Both the position numbers and the translations under genes were made by a program. A stretch of 14,889 nucleotides of DNA from DATJLY01 sp035518375 (lineage in GTDB: Bacteria > Pseudomonadota > Alphaproteobacteria > ATCC43930 > CGMCC-115725). The notes beneath the pieces were generated by a model. It saw nothing but the letters and a program-made list of their open reading frames with translations, was not told the DNA's origin and ran no database searches. The stretch spans positions 1-14,889 of the forward strand of contig DATIXQ010000057.1 of the NCBI GenBank assembly GCA_035518375.1, written 5' to 3'. This document shows positions 12,922-14,889 of this stretch, piece after piece (position 1 is the stretch's first letter; each line of letters starts with the position of its first letter).

Positions 12922-13105
12922 ATGACCTAACGCACCTCTCGCCCGGCCGCACCATTGGCTCCGGCGGCGGCCGCATGTTTCCGTACAGCCGGCTGCGCTC
13001 TCCGCGGCGGTGCTCGTGCTCATCACCGTGGCACTCGTGACCATCGTGCTCGTCACCGGCGTGCCGCAGCTCGATCCGGCGGCGCAGATGTTCGTGGTGC
13101 CGTGA
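12922..13105 (+). pseudogene. Small membrane-protein gene, apparently frameshifted at codon 3
   Basis: GAGGAG (12909-12914) sits seven bases before ATG (12922), an excellent initiation site, but the reading is ATG ACC TAA, a stop after two codons. The neighbouring frame is open from there to the TGA at 13103-13105 and encodes a single hydrophobic helix, AALSAAVLVLITVALVTIVL, ending GVPQLDPAAQMFVVP. That TGA overlaps the ATG of the DUF1127 gene (TGATG), a classic coupling arrangement. Removing one A from the TAAC at codon 3 would join the good start to the membrane frame, giving about 60 residues. The simplest reading is a one-base insertion (mutation or sequence error). The alternative is a shorter protein from the GTG at 13010, which has no ribosome site. 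I do not recognise the product. Confidence 0.5.
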
Positions 13106-13323
13106 TGAGCGCGGCATATTCCGATCTGCCGCGCTCGACGCTACGCCGGGCGCCGCACGCAGCCTCGCGCGGAGCCCTGTGGTACGAGCTTTTCACGACC
13201 TGGCTCCAGCGCCGGCGCGAGCGCGCGCAGCTCTTGCAGCTCACCGAGCGCGAGCTGCGCGACATCGGCATCACGCGCTGCGACGCGCTGCGCGAGGCGG
13301 CGAAGCCGCTTTGGCGCGAATAG
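13105..13323 (+). CDS. DUF1127 (YjiS-like) small protein
   Basis: The 72-residue protein ends with the DUF1127 signature: ELFTTWLQRRRERAQLLQLTERELRDIGITRCDALREAAKPLW (28-70). The LxxLxxRxLRDIGIxRxDA core and the terminal KPLW are typical. Such arginine-rich small proteins are abundant in Alphaproteobacteria; some have been linked to RNA turnover and to phosphate or carbon metabolism, but no general mechanism is settled. The start is set by the TGATG overlap with the upstream membrane frame, so it may depend on translation of that frame. If the upstream gene is frameshifted, DUF1127 translation might be reduced. The divergent LysR gene is a common neighbour of this family. A longer in-frame opening from 12955 exists but would be an Arg/His-rich stretch resembling out-of-frame translation. 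Confidence 0.88.
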   Translation: MSAAYSDLPRSTLRRAPHAASRGALWYELFTTWLQRRRERAQLLQLTERELRDIGITRCDALREAAKPLWRE

Positions 13324-13657
13324 GCCGAGGCGTGGCTTGACGGCGGGCCGCCGGCGCGCCACATCTGCGCTGTACGCAAACAGCGGGAAGGGCGCCAGAC
13401 GCGTGGTGCTCGGCAATATTCCCGAACGAAGCCAATTCCGCCGCGCGGGGCGATTTGACCGAACGAACCCAATTCTACGGTGTGAAGCTCGGCCTTCGAG
13501 TCGAAGCCGAAATTGCCAAACGAACCCAATTCGCGGGGTCGGCGACCTACATATAGTAGTGTAGGTGCTGGCGCCCCCTTGATATGGGGCTGACTTGGCG
13601 GCCTCGCGGCAAGCCTCTATGCTTTCGCCGACTTGGTGCGGAGGCCCGGCCCCCTTG
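13324..13657. other. 334-base gap with dispersed repeats upstream of the aminotransferase gene
   Basis: No credible gene is seen here. It contains three iterations of an ACGAA-CCAATTC unit (separate entry), a small palindrome ACCTACA-N8-TGTAGGT (13545-13566) that surrounds a TATAGT resembling a -10 element (13552-13557), and a CCCC/GGGG hairpin around 13573-13588. The palindrome and TATAGT could be the aminotransferase promoter, although no convincing -35 hexamer precedes it. Confidence 0.5.
13423..13540. repeat. Three iterations of an ACGAACCCAATTC unit, last one carrying CGCGGGGTC
   Basis: CGAACGAAGCCAATTC (13423-13438), CGAACGAACCCAATTC (13460-13475) and CAAACGAACCCAATTC (13517-13532) are near-identical 16-mers separated by 37 and 57 bases. 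The third extends into CGCGGGGTC, so that 13526-13540 equals 4584-4598 exactly. In one frame the unit translates as RTNPI/QTNPI, a string I recall from spurious small ORFs in Bradyrhizobium-like genomes, pointing to an intergenic repeat family rather than a gene. Confidence 0.75.
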
Positions 13658-14845
13658 GTGAACCCCCGCCTGCTGCGGATCGACGACAATCCCTGGGCGC
13701 GCCTCAGGGCGCTGCTCGATGCCGCGCCGCCCAAGACCAACCTGCCGCATGTGCTGATGTCGCTGGGCGAGCCGCAGCACGACCCGCCGCCCTTCATGGC
13801 GCGCATCATCGGCGAGACCCAGAAACTGTGGAACCGCTATCCGCCGATGCAGGGCACGCCCGCTTACCGCACGGCCTGTGCCGAGTGGCTCCTACGCCGC
13901 TATCGCCTGCCGGCCGGGCTCGTCGGCGAGCAGCACGTCCTCTCGCTCAACGGCACCAAGGAAGGGCTCTTCCTCTGCGCCGCGATGGCGGTGCCGCAGG
14001 AAAAGCGCGGGCGCCCACCGGCGGTGCTCATGCCCAACCCCTACTACCTCGTCTATAACGGCGCGGCGCAAATGGCGGGCGCCGAGCCCGTGTTCCTCGA
14101 CGCCACTGCAAAGACGGGCTTCCTGCCCGATCTCGACGCCATTCCGGACGCCGTGCTCCAGCGCACCGCGCTCTTCTATCTCTGCAGCCCCGCCAACCCG
14201 CAGGGCGCCATCGCGTCGCTCGATTATCTCAAGGCCGCGATCCGGCTCGCGCGCGCGCACGACTTCGTGCTCGCGGTCGACGAATGCTATTGCGAGATCT
14301 ACGACAAGGAAGCGCCGCCCGGCGCGCTCGAGGCGTGCGCCGCGCTGGGCGGCGATCTCACCAACGTGCTTGTGTTCCACTCGCTGTCGAAGCGCTCGAG
14401 CGCCGCGGGCTTGCGCTGCGGTTTCGTCGCCGGCGATCCCACCCTCATCGGCCTCATGGACACGCTCAGAAGCTATGGCGGCGCGCAAGTGCCGCTGCCG
14501 ATCCAGGAAGCGGCCGTCGCGCTGTGGCGCGAGGAGACGCATGTCGAGGAGAACCGCGCGCTCTACCGCCGCAAGTTCGACGTGGCCGAGCGCGTGCTCC
14601 AAGGCCGCTTCGGCTTCTACCGCCCGCCCGGCGGCTTCCTCTTGTGGCTCGATGTCGGCGACGGCGAGGAAGCGGCGCGGACGCTGTGGCGCGAGGCGGC
14701 GGTGCGAACGCTCCCCGGCGCCTACATCGCGCGGGCCAACGCGCGCGGCGAGAATCCGGGCCAGCGCTATATCCGCGTCGCCATCGTCCATGACGACGCG
14801 ACGATCGAAGCGGGCCTCTCGCGCATGGTCAAGGTGCTCGCATGA
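13658..14845 (+). CDS. dapC: Succinyldiaminopimelate aminotransferase-like (DapC) PLP enzyme
   Basis: This 395-residue fold-type I class I/II aminotransferase has substrate-loop GEPQHDPP (37-44), RYPPMQGTPAYRTACAEWL (60-78), NGTKEGLFL (98-106), SPANPQG (177-183; Asn180), AVDECYCEIY (206-215; Asp208 binds the pyridine ring nitrogen), SLSKRSSAAGLRCGF (242-256; Lys245 forms the Schiff base) and RYIRVAIV (370-377; Arg373 binds the substrate carboxylate). This pattern is that of the alpha- and betaproteobacterial N-succinyl-L,L-diaminopimelate:2-oxoglutarate aminotransferase of lysine and peptidoglycan synthesis. The GTG at 13658 gives MNPRLLRIDDNPWARLRALL, the usual N-terminus. An ATG at 13619 is possible and GGAGG at 13640 lies rather far (13 bases) from the GTG. 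No dapD or dapE lies in the window on this side. Other amino-donor specificities cannot be excluded. Confidence 0.85.
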   Translation: MNPRLLRIDDNPWARLRALLDAAPPKTNLPHVLMSLGEPQHDPPPFMARIIGETQKLWNRYPPMQGTPAYRTACAEWLLRRYRLPAGLVGEQHVLSLNGTKEGLFLCAAMAVPQEKRGRPPAVLMPNPYYLVYNGAAQMAGAEPVFLDATAKTGFLPDLDAIPDAVLQRTALFYLCSPANPQGAIASLDYLKAAIRLARAHDFVLAVDECYCEIYDKEAPPGALEACAALGGDLTNVLVFHSLSKRSSAAGLRCGFVAGDPTLIGLMDTLRSYGGAQVPLPIQEAAVALWREETHVEENRALYRRKFDVAERVLQGRFGFYRPPGGFLLWLDVGDGEEAARTLWREAAVRTLPGAYIARANARGENPGQRYIRVAIVHDDATIEAGLSRMVKVLA

Positions 14846-14867
14846 AAATGCGTTTCTCCTGCCGCCG

Positions 14868-14889
14868 CCCCCTCACCCCAACCCTCTCC
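14868..14889. repeat. Left end of another REP-like element, cut by the window
   Basis: CCCCCTCACCC, present at 4520-4530, recurs here directly followed by a CCAACCCTCTCC segment like the arms of the 4457-4580 element. It begins 23 bases after the aminotransferase stop, the usual place for such elements. The rest is beyond the window. Confidence 0.7.

Noticed and set aside
12922..12931. Programmed +1 frameshift at ATG ACC TAA C
   Set aside because: Possible in principle, but two codons leave no room for a stimulatory site and a simple one-base insertion explains the data better; kept only as an alternative under the finding.
13423..13540. CRISPR array
   Set aside because: Only three imperfect repeats, with 21- and 41-base intervals and no cas genes.
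14842..14889. A further gene overlapping the dapC stop (ATGA at 14842-14845)
   Set aside because: The reading frame is MKMRFSCRRPLTPTLS; the last part is the typical translation of the REP-like element, so the overlap is chance.

Overview
The window is GC-rich DNA from an alphaproteobacterium, probably Rhizobiales or Rhodospirillales. The reasons are strong G/C bias at third codon positions, the YbbN/CnoX–Lon-like–Trm112 gene order, a DUF1127 gene divergent from a LysR gene, and an alphaproteobacterial-type succinyl-DAP aminotransferase. Taxonomy is inferred from gene content only. No phage, insertion sequence with a transposase, CRISPR array or complete secretion or defence system is visible.

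Layout. (i) 1-899, minus: a 4,5-dihydroxyphthalate-decarboxylase-like / ABC substrate-binding-like gene that runs off the left edge and uses visibly more A/T-ending codons than the rest of the window. (ii) 900-1241: an intergenic stretch with three copies of an octamer, then tRNA-Gly(GCC) on the minus strand with a good sigma-70 promoter. The tRNA 3' end faces the atypical gene, which would suit an island boundary. (iii) 1316-4414, plus: a housekeeping run of prolyl-tRNA editing deacylase, CnoX-type thioredoxin-TPR co-chaperone, Lon N-domain protein, Trm112-like protein, DUF971 protein and ABM-domain monooxygenase, partly with ATGA stop/start overlaps. (iv) 4457-4604: a multi-stem REP-like element. 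(v) 4604-7254, minus: a UbiH-family hydroxylase, and upstream of it an Amt ammonium transporter with a strong intrinsic terminator and a near-consensus sigma-54 promoter. (vi) 7581-9667, plus: a small secreted protein and a membrane-anchored PP2C phosphatase/Ser-Thr kinase fusion 11 bases apart. (vii) 9674-12822, minus: an AlkA-like DNA glycosylase, a palindromic repeat, an AAHS-type MFS transporter and a LysR regulator. (viii) 12909-13323, plus: a probably frameshifted small membrane-protein gene joined by TGATG to a DUF1127 gene. (ix) 13324-13657: dispersed intergenic repeats. (x) 13658-14845, plus: a DapC-like aminotransferase, then the beginning of another REP-like element at the window edge.

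How the parts may work together. The most suggestive region is 5865-9667. A sigma-54-type promoter makes the ammonium transporter a likely NtrC-regulated nitrogen-limitation gene. The divergent pair encodes an exported protein and a tail-anchored protein carrying both a phosphatase and a kinase domain. Similar fusions sit beside nitrate-assimilation genes in Pseudomonas (from memory), so a role in nitrogen-status signalling is a testable idea, not a demonstrated one. The second theme is repeats: at least three families of short palindromic or iterated repeats occupy intergenic gaps, with shared units between distant sites.
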